The notes: a model not told the origin generated them from the letters alone. Counted from the stretch's first letter, positions 1 to 11,223 are shown. The stretch is 64,000 nucleotides of DNA from Xenopus tropicalis (GCF_000004195.4 NC_030679.2:16905212-16969211), one strand, 5' to 3'. Numbers and translations are program-made.

Positions 1-549
1 GCCCCACCATGGATAGAATTATCAGCAGAAGATAAACTTTGAGCATGTTTACAGATGGTCAGCTAAAGTGACTTCCAAGGGGTGGATATGGACTGCAGTA
101 GCCTTTCAGCCTAGTTCAGAGGCTATAATTCATCAGGTGGGAGAAGGTGGCTCTAGTCAATATGCTGGACTACAAGCTGTTTATATGGTTGTCCAAGAGA
201 CTTGATTATCTATACAAACAGCTGGGCTGTATTTAAGGCTAATGCCAGACGAGGCGTAGGGCGGATATTTACGGCAAGCGAGTGGGCACAGCAGAGGGGA
301 ATACCTCTAACCAAGTGAAGGACATAATTGCTCAATGTCCTGCATGTCAGGAAGCCAAGAAGTGGCCATCCTTGACCCCATTGCCTGTAAAAATTAATTG
401 AGGACAAAAGCCAAGTCTTGCAAGTGGATTATATTGCCCCTTGCCTGGAGGAAGGGGTGGTTTAAAAAATTGTGCAACTGTTGTGGACACATACAGTGGA
501 CTAGTACAAGTATTTCCAACAAAAAGTGCAGATCAAAAAACGACTCTAA
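1..549 (+). pseudogene. Endogenous retrovirus pol remnant (RNase H to integrase)
   Basis: Decayed retroviral pol. An RNase H-like TDG start is readable near 50-60, followed by stretches broken by stops and frameshifts. Near 330-400 there is the second half of an integrase zinc-binding (HHCC) domain with a CPACQEAKKW motif, and near 420-540 the start of the integrase core with a VDTYSGLVQVFPTKSA segment carrying the first catalytic Asp context. The reading resumes at 1164 after a MITE insertion, and envelope remains follow at 6668, so these are parts of one provirus on the plus strand. Integrase would normally join viral DNA to the chromosome; this copy has several in-frame stops and is dead. 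The family (gamma/epsilon-like) is inference only. Confidence 0.75.
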
Positions 550-1160
550 GGGGTTGATTCACTAAAGGGCAATAAAACAAGCGCTATTTATAGCATGCGT
601 TAAAAATGTTATCGGTTCTTTTTTTTGCGACTTTTTGCGTAATAAGACGCGATGAGCGGTTTTCTTGCGTTATTTCCTGCTGTGTGCGATATATTTCGCT
701 GCTTCCTATATTAGCGCACGGGTTTTATGCACGTAACCATTACTTTCGGAAAACTACTGTTCTGAAAATTATCATTTCCCTGAAAACTGGAGGATGCATC
801 ACTCTAGGGCCAACACATACTTAAAAAAATCCCACTGCAAAGTCCGTGTTGTGTTGCCAAAAGCTCACAAACCAATTTTTTTAAGTAGCGCCTGCCCCAA
901 GTAGGTGTTAATATTCGCACAGACTAATGCGATATTTAGCGCGTTTAACGCTTCATATGTGTTTGTGAATCATGTGTTAGTATTATTTCTATGCGAGAAT
1001 TAACGCAATGCGAGGTAAATAACGTGTGTTTTTTTTGCGCATCTGATATGCGTCTTAACGCATGCGAAATGACATGAGGAATCGGGACTTAATTATCGCA
1101 TGCTTTTTAACGCAAAAAAAGCATGCGATAAGCGTTATCGACCTTTAGTGAATACACCCC
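550..1160. mobile_element. Harbinger-type MITE, TSD TAA
   Basis: Terminal inverted repeats begin GGGGTTGATTCACTAAAG and end in the complement (CTTTAGTGAATACACCCC). The 3-bp TAA is duplicated on both sides (547-549 and 1161-1163), as expected of PIF/Harbinger elements (TWA targets). It splits the retroviral integrase. The interior matches the copy at 51132-52162 in reverse orientation, but lacks the long ATATAAATAGTAG array. No ORF of its own. Confidence 0.8.
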
Positions 1161-1163
1161 TAA

Positions 1164-1408
1164 GATTGATGCAATTGCTGATACAACATTATGGAATGCC
1201 TCAAGAAGTACAGTCAGACACACAAATGGCACACATTTTACTGGACTGTAAAGCAATGGGTAGAGGACAATGGTGTACACTGGGAGAAAGTGGGGAGAAT
1301 AGTTCAGATTGGGCAGTAACAGTTACTAAAAAAGGTCCAACAGTCCCTTTACCTATTCCTGTAGTTATACACAGAGGTTTAGTTGTAGGAGGTGAAGAAG
1401 AACATACA
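1164..1408 (+). pseudogene. ERV integrase core, continued
   Basis: Continuation of the interrupted pol reading. An HYGMPQEVQSD segment near 1189-1220 is the second catalytic-Asp block of a retroviral integrase. It is followed by degraded sequence resembling the integrase C-terminal region (WAVTVTKKGP near 1307-1336). It is cut at about 1409 by another MITE. Non-functional. Confidence 0.7.
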
Positions 1409-1864
1409 AGGGTTGATTCACTAAAGTGCGTTAATTTTTATCGCACGCTTTTTTTGCGTAAAAGACGCAACAATTAGCGCGCAATTCACTACAGTATTAT
1501 AGCATGTGTTAATTTGCGCGCAGAAAAGAATACTACCGCATGATTCACAAACACTTAGACGCGCTAAATATCGCATTAGACTATGCGAAAATTAACACCT
1601 ACTTGAGGCAGGCGGTAATTATAGAAAAGTACAGTTAATGAGCTTTTGGCAATAAAATATGGACTTTGTGATGCAGCCTCCAGTTTGCCGCATATAAATA
1701 GTAGCCGCATATAAATAGTAGCATATAAATATTTATATGCGGCTACTATTTATATGCTACTATTTATATGCACTATTTATATGCTACTATTTATATGCTA
1801 CTATTTATACGCGGCAACTATTAGCGCACATAATAATAGGTGTTAATTAGCGTGCATGCGGTAA
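1409..1864. mobile_element. Truncated copy of the same Harbinger-type MITE
   Basis: Starts with GGGTTGATTCACTAAAGTGCGTTAA and follows the 51132-52162 copy closely (same orientation) up to the GCGTGCATGCGGTA block near 1850-1864, where similarity stops, so the right end is missing. Positions 1686-1815 hold a short version of the CATATAAATAGTAG array facing its inverted complement. Confidence 0.75.
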
Positions 1865-2250
1865 ATGCCTCTTATTATTACTCTTATTATTACCACTACC
1901 ATCCGGAGTTTTCCGTCTAATGATGCTTGCGATATGTCTGATATCTGATATGTCTTGACTTGCAGAAAGGAATTTTTATCATGAAACACTGGGCTTACTA
2001 ACAGGCTTACTAACAGGCTGGTGGCTGACTGAATCAACTGCTTTTTCAATTCAACAAAAAAAGGGATAAGTATTTTTTATTAACTTTGTTCAGAATCATT
2101 GTGTTTTCTAACTGTTGGGTTTAATTTTTTCAAAAGTATTTGCTCTTTTTGGTGCCAATTTACAAAGTTTGGTTAACTATAAGGCTTACAGCAGGTTTGC
2201 CAGAGTTACATTCCTTTGTAATTACCCTCTGTTTGAGGTGGGTGGGGTTT
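1865..2250 (+). other. Unresolved, probably ERV-derived stretch
   Basis: No feature I can name. It lies between the integrase remnant with its MITE and the CR1 LINE, so it is expected to hold the pol/env junction of the provirus. All frames are short and broken. Confidence 0.3.
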
Positions 2251-2348
2251 GATTAGTTCACCTTAACAGACTGTATAAATAGAACCACTGGCACTCCAGT
2301 GGAGCTTGCTCTGGTGGTAGGTGCTCTATAAGTGATTGCTCTTTAAGT

Positions 2349-2450
2349 GGAGTTATAATCACAGGAGTTAGTGGGTGCTCTGTAAGTGGAGTTATAATCA
2401 CAGGAGTTAGTGGGTGCTCTGTAAGTGGAGTTATAATCACAGGAGTTACA
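2349..2450. repeat. 39-bp tandem repeat in CR1 5' region
   Basis: Three consecutive copies (starts 2349, 2388, 2427) of a 39-bp unit containing GGAGTTATAATCACAGGAGT. The position upstream of ORF1 suggests 5'UTR/promoter repeats of the LINE. Confidence 0.8.
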
Positions 2451-2544
2451 AACTAAAGGAGTTAAAACAAGGTAAAAAAATTTTTGTATTTATTTTAAAG
2501 CCTTTTTCACCAATTTTTGTTTAACTGTTTCTGTAACTGGGAGA

Positions 2545-3530
2545 ATGAGTGGCAGCAACATTGAAGGTATGACACAGTGCACAGCCTGCCGCATGTATGC
2601 AGTTGTGGAACAACAGTTCCAAAGTACATACCTCTGTTGTGGATGTGAGCGAGTTGCCACTTTAGAGGCTCGCGTTAGAGCTCTAGAGGAACAAGTTGCA
2701 ACACTGCGTTCTATTGACAATCTTGAAAGAAGTCTCTTGCTAACTGAACAAGAACTAGCGGGGTCAGATAGTATGGGGGGAGGGGAGCAAGGAAAGGATG
2801 ATAGGGCAGTAAGCTGGGTGACAGTTAGAAAATCTAGTGTGGGGAAAAGGAAAAGGGAGGCTGCTCCAGGGTTTGCGCATCCCAACAGATTTGCCAGATT
2901 GTGTGAAGAAGATGGGAGTGTGAACTCTGGACTGGCGGTTCTAGATGAGGCTGATCTCTATAACAGCCGGGAGACCAGTTTCTCTAGTAGTGGTGGGGAG
3001 GAGAGCAGAGCTAGGCCTAAACAGATGGTGGTTATAGGGGATTCGATCATTAGGAAAGTGGACAGGGTAATCTGTCGAGCGGATCGCTTCAACCGGACAG
3101 TTTGCTGTCTTCCTGGTGCCAGGGTTCGGCATGTGGTTGATCGGGTCGACACATTATTGGGAGGGGCTGGGCATGACCCGGCTGTCTTGGTACATATCGG
3201 TACTAACGACAAAATGAACGGTAGGTGGGGGACCTTAAAGAGTGAGTTCAGGGATCTAGGCTCTAAAATTAAGCAAAGGTCCTCCAATGTCATTTTTTCG
3301 GAAATTTTGCCGGTGCCGCGTGCTAGTTTAGGGAGACAGCGGGAGCTTAGGGAGCTAAATGCGTGGCTAAAGTCTTGGTGTAGGAAGGAAGGGTTTGGGT
3401 TCCTAGAGCACTGGGCTGACTTTCTTTGGGGTACAATCTATACAGCCCTGACGGATTGCACCTCAATGGAAGGGGGTCTACTGTGCTAGGGGAGAGAATG
3501 GTTAAGAGGCTGGAGGAGTGTTTAAACTAG
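2545..3530 (+). pseudogene. CR1 ORF1, zinc-finger/coiled-coil/SGNH esterase protein
   Basis: ORF1 proteins of CR1 LINEs bind the element RNA and carry an SGNH (GDSL-like) lipase/esterase domain. Here the N-terminus has a CTAC...CCGC cysteine cluster (residues ~11-32), then a leucine/glutamate heptad stretch (~36-70) likely forming a coiled coil, a charged linker, and an esterase domain with VVIGDSIIRKV (nucleophile Ser block, ~162) and VHIGTND (~213). The reading frame shifts near 3430: the DGLHLNGRG block that supplies the catalytic Asp/His continues in another frame to TAG at 3528. The start is the ATG at 2545, just after the 5' repeats. Confidence 0.82.
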
Positions 3531-3587
3531 ACAAGGGGGGGGGTTGGTAAGCTAGATTCTTATGGGAGAGCTAGTGTAGATGGGGCA

Positions 3588-6535
3588 GTGGGACCAGTAA
3601 AGGGTTGTGGGGGAGGAGTGAGGGGGGCATATAGTTTATCAGATAAGGAGCTTCCATTGTTACAAGGGAAACAGACTAATTTTCACCTTAGCTCTAACTG
3701 TCCTTTAGCTAATGTAAGCATCAGAGGAAGAAGTAATAATCTCCGCTGCATGCTGGCTAATGCGCGTAGCTTGTCGGGTAAATTAGGGGAGCTGCAGGCT
3801 ATTGCATGTATTGAAAATTATGATTTAATTGGTATCACTGTGACCTGGTGGGATGAAAAATGCAACTGGGCTGTGAATTTAAATGGGTATATGCTTTTTA
3901 GGAGGGACAGAGGGATTTAAAAGGGTGGAGGGGTTTGTCTTTATGTAAAGTCAGATTTAAAGCCATGTAATAAAGACATTACCAATGAAAACGTTGAATC
4001 TCTTTGGGTAGAAATTTCAGTAGGGCTGAAGGTCACAAAGAAAATGATCATTGGTGTATGCTATAAACCACCCCGTATAGATGAGGGGGATGAGTCCCTG
4101 CTACTTTTGCAAATGGAGGAGGCTTCAAAATTGGGTCAAGTTGTTATTATGGGGGACTTTAATTATCCGGACATTGACTGGAGTAATGGGGTGGCTAAGT
4201 CAGAAAAAGCTAGTAGGTTTTTATACATGCTAAATTACAACTTTTTATTTCAGGTGGTTCAAGAACCTACTAGGAATGATTCTATTTTGGACCTTGTAAT
4301 ATCTAATAATACTGAACTTATCTCTAACATTTGTGTGGGTGAGCATTTGGGGAACAGTGATCACAACATGGTCTCCTTTGAGATAATGCTACAGAGACAG
4401 CTCTATAAGGGAGTAACTAAAACGCTCAATTTTAGCCGTGCAGACTTTGCCAGTATAAGGGCATCTCTGCAATGTGTCAACTGGGTAAGGCTTTTCATGG
4501 GGTTAGACACAGAAGGAAAATGGAACATCTTTAAAACATTGCTTTGCAGGTATACACAACAGTATATTCCCCTTGTAAGCAAGGAGAGGCATCGCAAAGC
4601 AAAACCTTTATGGCTGAATAAAAGAGTTAGGGTCGAGGTTGGTAATAAAAAACGTGCTTTTAAAGCATTCAAGTTAGCTGGGACAGCGGAAACTTTCATC
4701 AGGTACAAGGAAGCAAATAAAGCATGCAAAAAAGCTATCAGGCAAGCTAAAATAGAGATGGAAAGGGATATTGCAGCTAGGAGTAAAAAGAATCCCAAAT
4801 TATTTTTTAATTATGTGAATAGTAAAAAAATGAAGCAAGAAGGGGTGGGAAATTTATTATCACGGGGGGGTACGTTGGTTGATGAGAACGGGGAAAAAGC
4901 AGAAATTTTGAACTCTTATTTTTCATCTGTCTATACATCTGAGGAGCCACCTAATGAAGGCTTCCCTTTTAATATACCCTGTTCTAGTAATTTAGCTACT
5001 GACGCGTGGGTCACTCAGGAGGAAATTCAAAAGAGACTTGAACATGTAAAGGTAAACAAAGGTCCAGGACCGGATGGGATTCATCCCAGGGTATTAAATG
5101 AGCTGAGCGCTGTGATTGCCAAGCCTCTTCACATAATTTTTCAGGATTCGTTGAGGTTTGACATGGTGCCGAGAGACTGGCGAATTGCTAATGTGGTGCC
5201 ATTATTTAAAAAGGGATCTCATTCTCAGCCTGAAAACTATAGGCCTGTTAGTCTGACATCAGTAGTATGAAAGCTTCTGGAAAGGGTAATAAGGGATAGG
5301 ATAGTTGAATACATTGCAGTTCACAATACTATTAGTTTGTGCCAGCATGGTTTTATGCGTAACAGATCTTGCCAGACTAATTTAGTTGCCTTTTATGAGG
5401 AGGTGAGCAGGAACCTTGATGCTGGAATGGCAGTTGATGTCATCTACTTAGATTTTGCTAAAGCGTTTGATACAGTACCTCACAGAAGGTTAATGATCAA
5501 ATTGAGGAATATTGGCCTAGAACATAATATTTGTAATTGGATAGAGAACTGGCTGAAGGATAGAGTACAAAGAGTGGTGGTAAATGGAACATTTTCTTAT
5601 TCGGCCAGTGTGGTTAGTGGAGTACCGCAGGGGTCAGTCCTTGGTCCTTTGCTTTTTAACTTGACCTGGAGGTGGGCATAGAGAGTACTGTTTCTATTTT
5701 TGCTGATGACACTAAATTGTGCAAAACTATAAGTTCCATGCAGGATGCTGCCGCTTTACAGAGCGATTTGACAAAATTGGAAAACTGGGCAGCAAACTGG
5801 AAAATGAGGTTCAATGTTGACAAGTGCAAAGTTATGCACTTTGGTAGGAATAATATAAACGCGAACTGTCTACTGAATGGTAGTGTGTTGGGGGCATCCT
5901 TAATGGAGAAGGATCTAGGGGTTTTTGTAGATCACAAGTTGTCTAATTCCAGGCAGTGTCATTCTGTGGCTACTACAGCAAATAAAGTGCTGTCTTGTAT
6001 AAAAAAGGGCATTGACTCAAGGGATGAGAACATATTTTTGCCTCTTTATAGGTCCCTGGTAAGGCCTCACCTTGAGTATGCAGTGCAGTTTTGGGCTCCA
6101 GTCCTTAAGAAGGATATTAATGAGCTGGAGAGAGTGCAGAGACGTGCAACTAAACTGGTAAAGGGGATGGAAGATTTAAGCTATGAGGTTAGACTGTCGA
6201 GGTTGGGGTTGTTTTCTCTGGAAAAGAGGCGCTTGCGAGGGGACATGATTACTCTGTACAAGTACATTAGAGGGGATTATAGGCAGTTGGGGGATGTTCT
6301 TTTTTCCCATAAAAACAATCAGCGCACCAGAGGTCACCCCTATAGATTAGAGGAACGGAGCTTCCATTTGAAGCAGCGTAGGTGGTTTTTCACGGTGAGG
6401 GCAGTGAGGCTGTGGAATGCCCTTCCTAGTGATGTGGTAATGGCAGACTCTGTTAATGCCTTTAAGAGGGGCCTGGATGAGTTTTTGAACAAGCAGAATA
6501 TCCAAGGCTATTGTGATACTAATATCTACAGTTAG
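3588..6535 (+). pseudogene. CR1 ORF2, endonuclease-reverse transcriptase, inactivated
   Basis: Apurinic-type endonuclease blocks come first (MLANARSL near 3750, GDFNYPDIDW near 4155, SDHNMV near 4360). Reverse transcriptase follows: GPDGIHPR near 5070, RPVSLTS near 5240, DFAKAFDTVPHRRL near 5450, GVPQGSVLGPLLF near 5620 and the FADDTKL active site near 5700. The C-terminal region ends at TAG 6533. Lesions: in-frame TAA at 3918, in-frame TGA at 5268, and a deletion/frameshift near 5660 between GPLLFNL and the FADD block. The N-terminal start is uncertain. The same frame resumes across both nonsense codons, which shows recent point decay rather than rearrangement. Confidence 0.85.
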
Positions 6536-6667
6536 TATTACTGGTTGTATATATAGTTTATGTATGTGAGTGTATAGATTGGTTAGTATAGGTTGTGTGC
6601 TGGGTTTACTCGGATGGGTTGAACTTGATGGACAATGGTCTTTTTTCAACCCTATGTAACTATGTAA

Positions 6668-8028
6668 CTGAGAGCCACCTCTGCAGTATTTAATGTAACT
6701 AACTGCTGGATATGTGGCAAAATCCAACATGCGACTGAAGAAGGAATTCTACTTTATGGACTGCCATTTAATATGAGTTCGATTAACAGAACCGACCCTG
6801 GGTGGAACTTTGTTTTCAATATGACTACAAAACAATGTGCTATTGTTAGATATGTAAGTACATAAATAGCAACAGTTGAAGTTAACCTGGAGATCAACAG
6901 GGATTTTGTGTGTCCAGAAAAATCAAACCAATGAGACAGTGTGGTTAGGAATGTGACCAGGCCCGGATTTGTGGAAAGGCCACAAAGGCCCGGGCCTAGG
7001 GCGGCACAAGTTTAGGCATGCCGCCCCGCCGCAACAGAATTTTTAAATTTGGCTCCCATACAGAGCAGTCGGGACCTCTCCCCACTGCTCCGTATGGGAG
7101 TTTAAATGTGCGATTGCGCATGCGCATTGATCGCGCATGCACACTCGGGGGGAGAGGGCGCCGCGCGATTGCGCATGCGCACTTGTGGGGGGGGGGCGGG
7201 GGCGGCCTCGGGGCGCCAAGAACTTAAATCGGGCCCTGAATGTGACTATGTTGTCAACACAGTTAACAACACACATGTAATGGTGAAAGGAAAAGGGGAA
7301 AGGTTTTAAATGTTTTATGTTAATCAAAGTTCATTTGATTTCAAACTTAGTAGTACCAGGGTAGGAATGTACTGGCAATATCAGTTATATCTAGCAACCT
7401 GCTCCTCATTGCCCAGTCAGTTGTATTTTATTTGTGGAAATAATGTTTATAAGTGGTTACCATATAATTGGTCAGGAAATTGTTATATAGGAAATATAGC
7501 CACAAAATTTAGAGCATTATTTGAGAACCCAAAAGGGCATGTGAGAAATTGGAAACAGCATTTTGCCACTTCTCATGTTAATGAATTACCCGAAGAGTGG
7601 GATACTTCAGAAGGAAACAGATTTGTTATGATCTTAATATGGAGTAGCAAAAGCTGTGCAAATGATGAAGAGAATGTCTAGAATAATTGAACATGCTTTA
7701 AACAACACATTAGATGGCCTGACTAGTCTTACTGAGGAAGTCAGACAAATGAGGCTAGTGGTTCTGCAAAACAGAGCATCACTAGATTATATCCTAGATT
7801 TAAAGGGATGCCCAAAAGACTGGTAGTTTGTTATTTAGTTGGTTGGGGCAATGGGGACAACAATTGTTTATGTATATAACATCATTTATTATATTCATTT
7901 TAGGAATTTTTCTTGTGATAAAAATAATCAGTGTCTGTATCAGTAAGTGTACTACATCTACAATAGAATCATTACATGCAAAACTGGAATATTATATTAA
8001 ATATTCCTCAATCAGTATATTTTTGTAA
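6668..8028 (+). pseudogene. ERV envelope remnant (SU and TM parts)
   Basis: Envelope remains of the provirus whose pol lies at 1-1408. A surface-subunit segment near 6690 contains a CWICG (CXXC) motif with several N-glycosylation sequons. After a hAT MITE (6958-7238) a further ectodomain segment runs to ~7620. Near 7680-7820 there is a helical, heptad-rich transmembrane-subunit segment with an LQNRASLDYI-type conserved region. A hydrophobic membrane span (~7870-7925) and a short tail end at TAA 8026. The pieces sit in different frames with stops between them, so no functional protein is expected. The retroviral identity rests on motif order and the neighbouring integrase. Confidence 0.7.
6958..7238. 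mobile_element. hAT-type MITE, TSD AATGTGAC
   Basis: Exact 8-bp duplication AATGTGAC at 6950-6957 and 7239-7246 flanks an element beginning CAGGCCCGGATTTGTGG and ending AAATCGGGCCCTG. An 8-bp target duplication with CAG...CTG ends is the hAT signature. A relative lies at 30459-30709. It interrupts the ERV envelope. Confidence 0.85.
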
Positions 8029-8040
8029 ATCAAAAATATA

Positions 8041-8683
8041 CTGACAGTGGGGATGGTGTGTTCAGAGTGATGTGCAGTGTTAGTTTTCCGCCACACATAG
8101 CGTTTTGCATTTTGGCCAAAAAGTTCCATTTTAGTCTCATCTGACCAGAGCACCTTCTTCTACATGTTTGCTGTGTCCCCCACATGGCTTGTGGCAAACT
8201 GCAAACAGGACTTTTTATGGTTTTCTGTTAACAATGGCTTTCTTCTTGCCACTCTTCCATAAAGGCCAACTTTGTGCAGTGCACGACTAATAGTTGTCCT
8301 ATGGACAGATTCCCCCACCTGAACTGTAGATCTCTGCAGCTCGTCCAGAGTCACCATGGGCCTCTTGGCTGCATTTCTGATCAGCACTCTCCTTGTTCGG
8401 CCTGTGAGTTTAGGTGGACGGCCTTGTCTTGGTAGGTTTACAGTTGTGCCATACTCCTTCCACTTCTGAATGATCGCTTGAACAGTGCTCCGTGGGATGT
8501 TCAAGGCTTTGGAAATCTTTTTGTAGCCTAAGCCTGCTTTAAATTTCTCAATAACTTTATCCCTGACGTGTCTGCTGTGTTCTTTGGACTTCATAGTGTT
8601 GTTGCTCCCAATATTCTCTTAGACAACCTCTGAGGCCGTCACAGAGCAGCTGTATTTGTACTGACATTAGATTACACACAGGT
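8041..8683 (-). mobile_element. Tc1 element fragment (minus strand)
   Basis: Same family as the elements at 11453 and 15928, truncated at both ends. The minus-strand frame 8594-8160 encodes the N-terminal 144 residues of the transposase (paired-type helix-turn-helix, RQGRPPKL hook). Homology continues to 8043 in a shifted frame and stops before the catalytic centre is complete. Inserted directly after the ERV envelope stop codon. Confidence 0.88.
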
Positions 8684-9050
8684 GCACAGTCTATAAACAG
8701 TCTATAGTCATTGTTTATTGTTACATAATAAACACAGGTATTGTTACCCAACAGAATACAACAAGCGGACAGCAGGCAGACAATACCCAATTTATTTAAC
8801 TTGTTGTTGAGGTAGAGAGGTAGAGAAGTTTTGTATGTGACCAGACACAATGGCTGACTATTTGTTAAACAATATTGTTCAAGTAAGTAGTTGGGCTTGG
8901 GGGTTTTTCCTAAGAACTTTTGGCATAAAAACAGCCTCTGCCTTGGGTCAGGAACTTTGTCTAGGACTCCTGAACGAGTGCACATGGTTATCGGAAACCT
9001 AAAAGTCTTGCACCAAAGGTTGAGGGGGCTCAAGTAAATATTTTAAATTC
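8684..9050 (+). other. Possible ERV 3' LTR remnant
   Basis: Position alone (after envelope and the Tc1 insertion) suggests an LTR. A TATA-like GCATAAAAACAGCC near 8922 followed by C-rich sequence fits a U3/R junction. No second LTR is in the window to compare, so this is a guess. Confidence 0.25.
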
Positions 9051-9662
9051 TATTACTACTTGTGTGTATAATTTATTGCTCATTAACAGTTTTCATCAGA
9101 AGGTTTAATCATTGATCCTGTAATTAATAAAAATAATATTGATAAAGGTTAACCCCCTTTATTACAAAAATATATGCCTTTTAAAAAAGATCTAGGATGC
9201 AAAAGTATAAATAAATATTATTTAAAAATACATATAAAAATATAAAAGTAATTATCATCCTGATAATTGTTCCTGAAGACGGCTGTAGTGGGAAAGGAGA
9301 CGTCTCACATTGCTCGAAATCACATCAGACGTAATATGCGTTATATATATTTTCAGAGAACTTTGATATCTGAAGATATAGGAGAGGAGAAGAAGAGGAA
9401 TCAAACTATGTGTAACCTACAGTATCTGCAACTCTCCATAGCCATTTCTCTTTCCACACAACCCACTATACCACCATACAGCACCAATCAGACTTTCAAT
9501 CAAACCTCTCATAAAATCCTGCAGCCCCAGTAACTCCAGAATGTGCTATCTCCTACATTAGCACAATTAACACAATCCTAGTAGCACCCCCATTTTTGTA
9601 TCTTACGAAAAATCGGCGAAAATACGAAAAAATCGGCGAAAATACGCAAGGTATTTCCCTTA
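9051..9662. other. No gene recognised
   Basis: AT-rich sequence without a supported gene. A small direct repeat AAAATCGGCGAAAATACG occurs twice near 9608-9646, just outside the following MITE. Confidence 0.4.
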
Positions 9663-9860
9663 GGGGCACATTTACTTATCCACGAATGCTCTGAGAGTTT
9701 GATCGGTCCAATCGTATTTTCCGTGATTTTTTCATACTTTGCGTGACTTTTTCAACGCTTGCGTGACCTTTAGTGATATTTGCGATCTTCAGAAATTTTC
9801 GTTTCCAATCTGAATTTTTCCCATTCAGGATTCGAACTCGTATTTTGGTAAATCTGCCCC
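9663..9860. mobile_element. Short Harbinger-type MITE, TSD TTA
   Basis: 198-bp element with ends GGGGCACATTTACTTA and TGGTAAATCTGCCCC (inverted). TTA is duplicated at 9660-9662 and 9861-9863. Interior A/T-rich with CGTGACTTTTTC repeats; no coding capacity. Confidence 0.78.
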
Positions 9861-9899
9861 TTAGTCTTTGCATTATGTGTCTGTGTGTGCCACACTAAG

Positions 9900-10282
9900 C
9901 ATGGACAACAGAAAGAGGAGGAGAGAACTGTCTGAGGACTTGAGAACCAAAATTATGTAAAAATATCAACAATCTCAAGGTTACAAATCCATCTCCAGGG
10001 ATCTAGATTTGCCTTTGTCCACAGTGCTAATCTTCCTGGGTGTGGACGGAAGAGAAAAATTGATGAAAGGTTGCAAAGCAGGATAGTCCGCATGGTGGAT
10101 AAGCAGCCCCAAACAAGTTCCAAAGAAATTCAAGCTGTCCTGCAGGCTCAGGGAGCATCAGTGTCAGCACAAACTATCCGTCAACATTTAAATGAAATGA
10201 AATGCTATGGCAGGAGACCCAGGAGGACCCCACTGCTGACACAGAGACATAAGTAACCACAGTAAGTGCACAGAAGGGAAAC
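9900..10282 (+). pseudogene. Tc1-like transposase remnant, second family
   Basis: Start of a Tc1/mariner transposase: ATG at 9901, an RKRRRELSEDLRTKIM segment, a YKSISRDLDLPLSTV helix-turn-helix segment, then in a shifted frame RMVDKQPQTSSKEIQAVLQ and a second helix ending in RRPRRTPLLTQRHK near 10250. This is the bipartite DNA-binding domain. A stop after residue ~19 and at least one frameshift disable it, and the catalytic part is absent. It differs clearly from the three high-identity Tc1 copies. A Penelope-like element inserted at its right end (TSD at 10283). Confidence 0.75.
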
Positions 10283-10315
10283 TGAAAAGTCATGTATCTA
10301 GTAGAATTAAGTTAA

Positions 10316-10366
10316 GAGTTTTTCTTGAAAACGTTTCACCACTCATCCGAGTGGCTTCTTCAGTTC
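10316..10366 (-). ncRNA. Hammerhead-ribozyme-like motif in PLE
   Basis: On the minus strand CUGAAGA (10363-10357) and GAAA (10337-10334) flank a 7-bp stem GCCACUC/GAGUGGU with a GGAU loop. A second potential stem GUUUU/AAAAC follows, and then a CUC trinucleotide near 10316 that could be the cleavage site. This is the hammerhead core order. Penelope-like elements are known to carry hammerhead ribozymes. An extra A before stem II and a weak stem I argue that this copy is degenerate or inactive. Confidence 0.45.
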
Positions 10367-10539
10367 AAATGACTGGTAGGGAATTCCCCGGTATTTAAAC
10401 TCTTTATGGTAGTAGAGTCACAGACATCCAATCACAATGGTTCCATTGAACTTGTTCAGTTAGGTGTTAGCTGAAACTGACAGGTGTAAGAAGGTATGAT
10501 CCAATCACAATGGTACCAAGATTCTCATTGATGAAGGTG

Positions 10540-11223
10540 TTAATCCTTCAAAGTACATGACTGGAAGTGTGAAATGTTGTGAAACTGCCGGGGTAAGGAT
10601 TTCAACGTGCCATTGTATGTTGGTGACAAGCGGTGTCTCAGGCCCCCTCCTCTGTTCAGGGATGGTTTTTCCAAGCTGGCATAAATGGCCTCTTTCACAC
10701 CTCTTTCGAACCATCTGTCCTCTCGGTCCAAAATATGCACATTACTGTCCTCAAAAGAGTGACCTTTTTCTTTGAGGTGTAGATAGACTGCTGAGTCTTG
10801 TCCTGAGGAGTTCGCCCGCCTATGTTGGGCCATTCTCTTACAGAGAGGTTGTTTTGTCTCCCCAATGTATAAGTCTGAGCACTCTTCACTACACTGGACA
10901 GCATAGACCACATTACTTTTCATGTGCTTGGGTGTAGGGTCTTTAGGGTGCACCAGCTTCTGTCTCAGGGTGTTGCTGGGTTTGAAAAACACAGGAATGC
11001 GATGTTTGTTGAAAATTCTCCTAAGTTTTTCTGATGTTCCAGCAACATATGGAATGACTATGTTGTTTCGCCTGCTGTGTTCCTCCCTTCTGTTTGTAGG
11101 TCTGGCCTCTCTGTTGGTCTTTGATTTGGTTTTGATGAAGGCCCAGTCTGGGTACCCACAAGTTTTCAGAGCTCCTTTTAGATGTTTATATTCTTTCTCC
11201 TTAGCCTCTGCATTGGATGCCAC
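10540..11223 (-). pseudogene. Penelope GIY-YIG endonuclease domain
   Basis: An open frame of 227 codons reads as the linker and GIY-YIG nuclease of a Penelope-like element, the nuclease that nicks the target DNA. Visible: a cysteine-containing VVYAVQCSEECSDLYIGET block (the Y...YIG core, around residues 126-144), KRMAQHRRANSSG (catalytic Arg helix, ~150), HLKEKGHSFEDSNVHILDRE (~169-188) and ERGVKEAIYASLEKPSLNRGG with the catalytic Glu and final Asn (~194-214). The frame is intact at this end but lacks the upstream reverse transcriptase, so it is an orphan fragment. The ATG at 11223 is only the first Met in the fragment, not a real start. Confidence 0.85.

Larger units (their letters stand above)
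2250..6667 (+). mobile_element. CR1 non-LTR retrotransposon, nearly full length
   Basis: Contains a 5' region with tandem 39-bp repeats, an ORF1 of the esterase-bearing CR1 type, and an ORF2 with endonuclease and reverse transcriptase. The 3' end is the CR1-typical TTTTTTCAACCCTATGTAAC followed by a second ATGTAAC octamer-like repeat at 6639-6667. The left boundary is approximate. It inserted into the provirus before the envelope region. Both ORFs carry disabling lesions, so it is not autonomous. Confidence 0.88.

Noticed and set aside
9265..9320. CCTGAAGACGGCTGTAGTGGGAAAGGAGACG as a second hammerhead
   Set aside because: The GAAA is not followed by the right stem and stem II does not pair well.
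9826..9845. RNA polymerase III B-box-like TTCGAATCC (minus strand) suggesting a tRNA or SINE
   Set aside because: No A box or cloverleaf; the sequence is the end of a MITE and the motif is palindromic.
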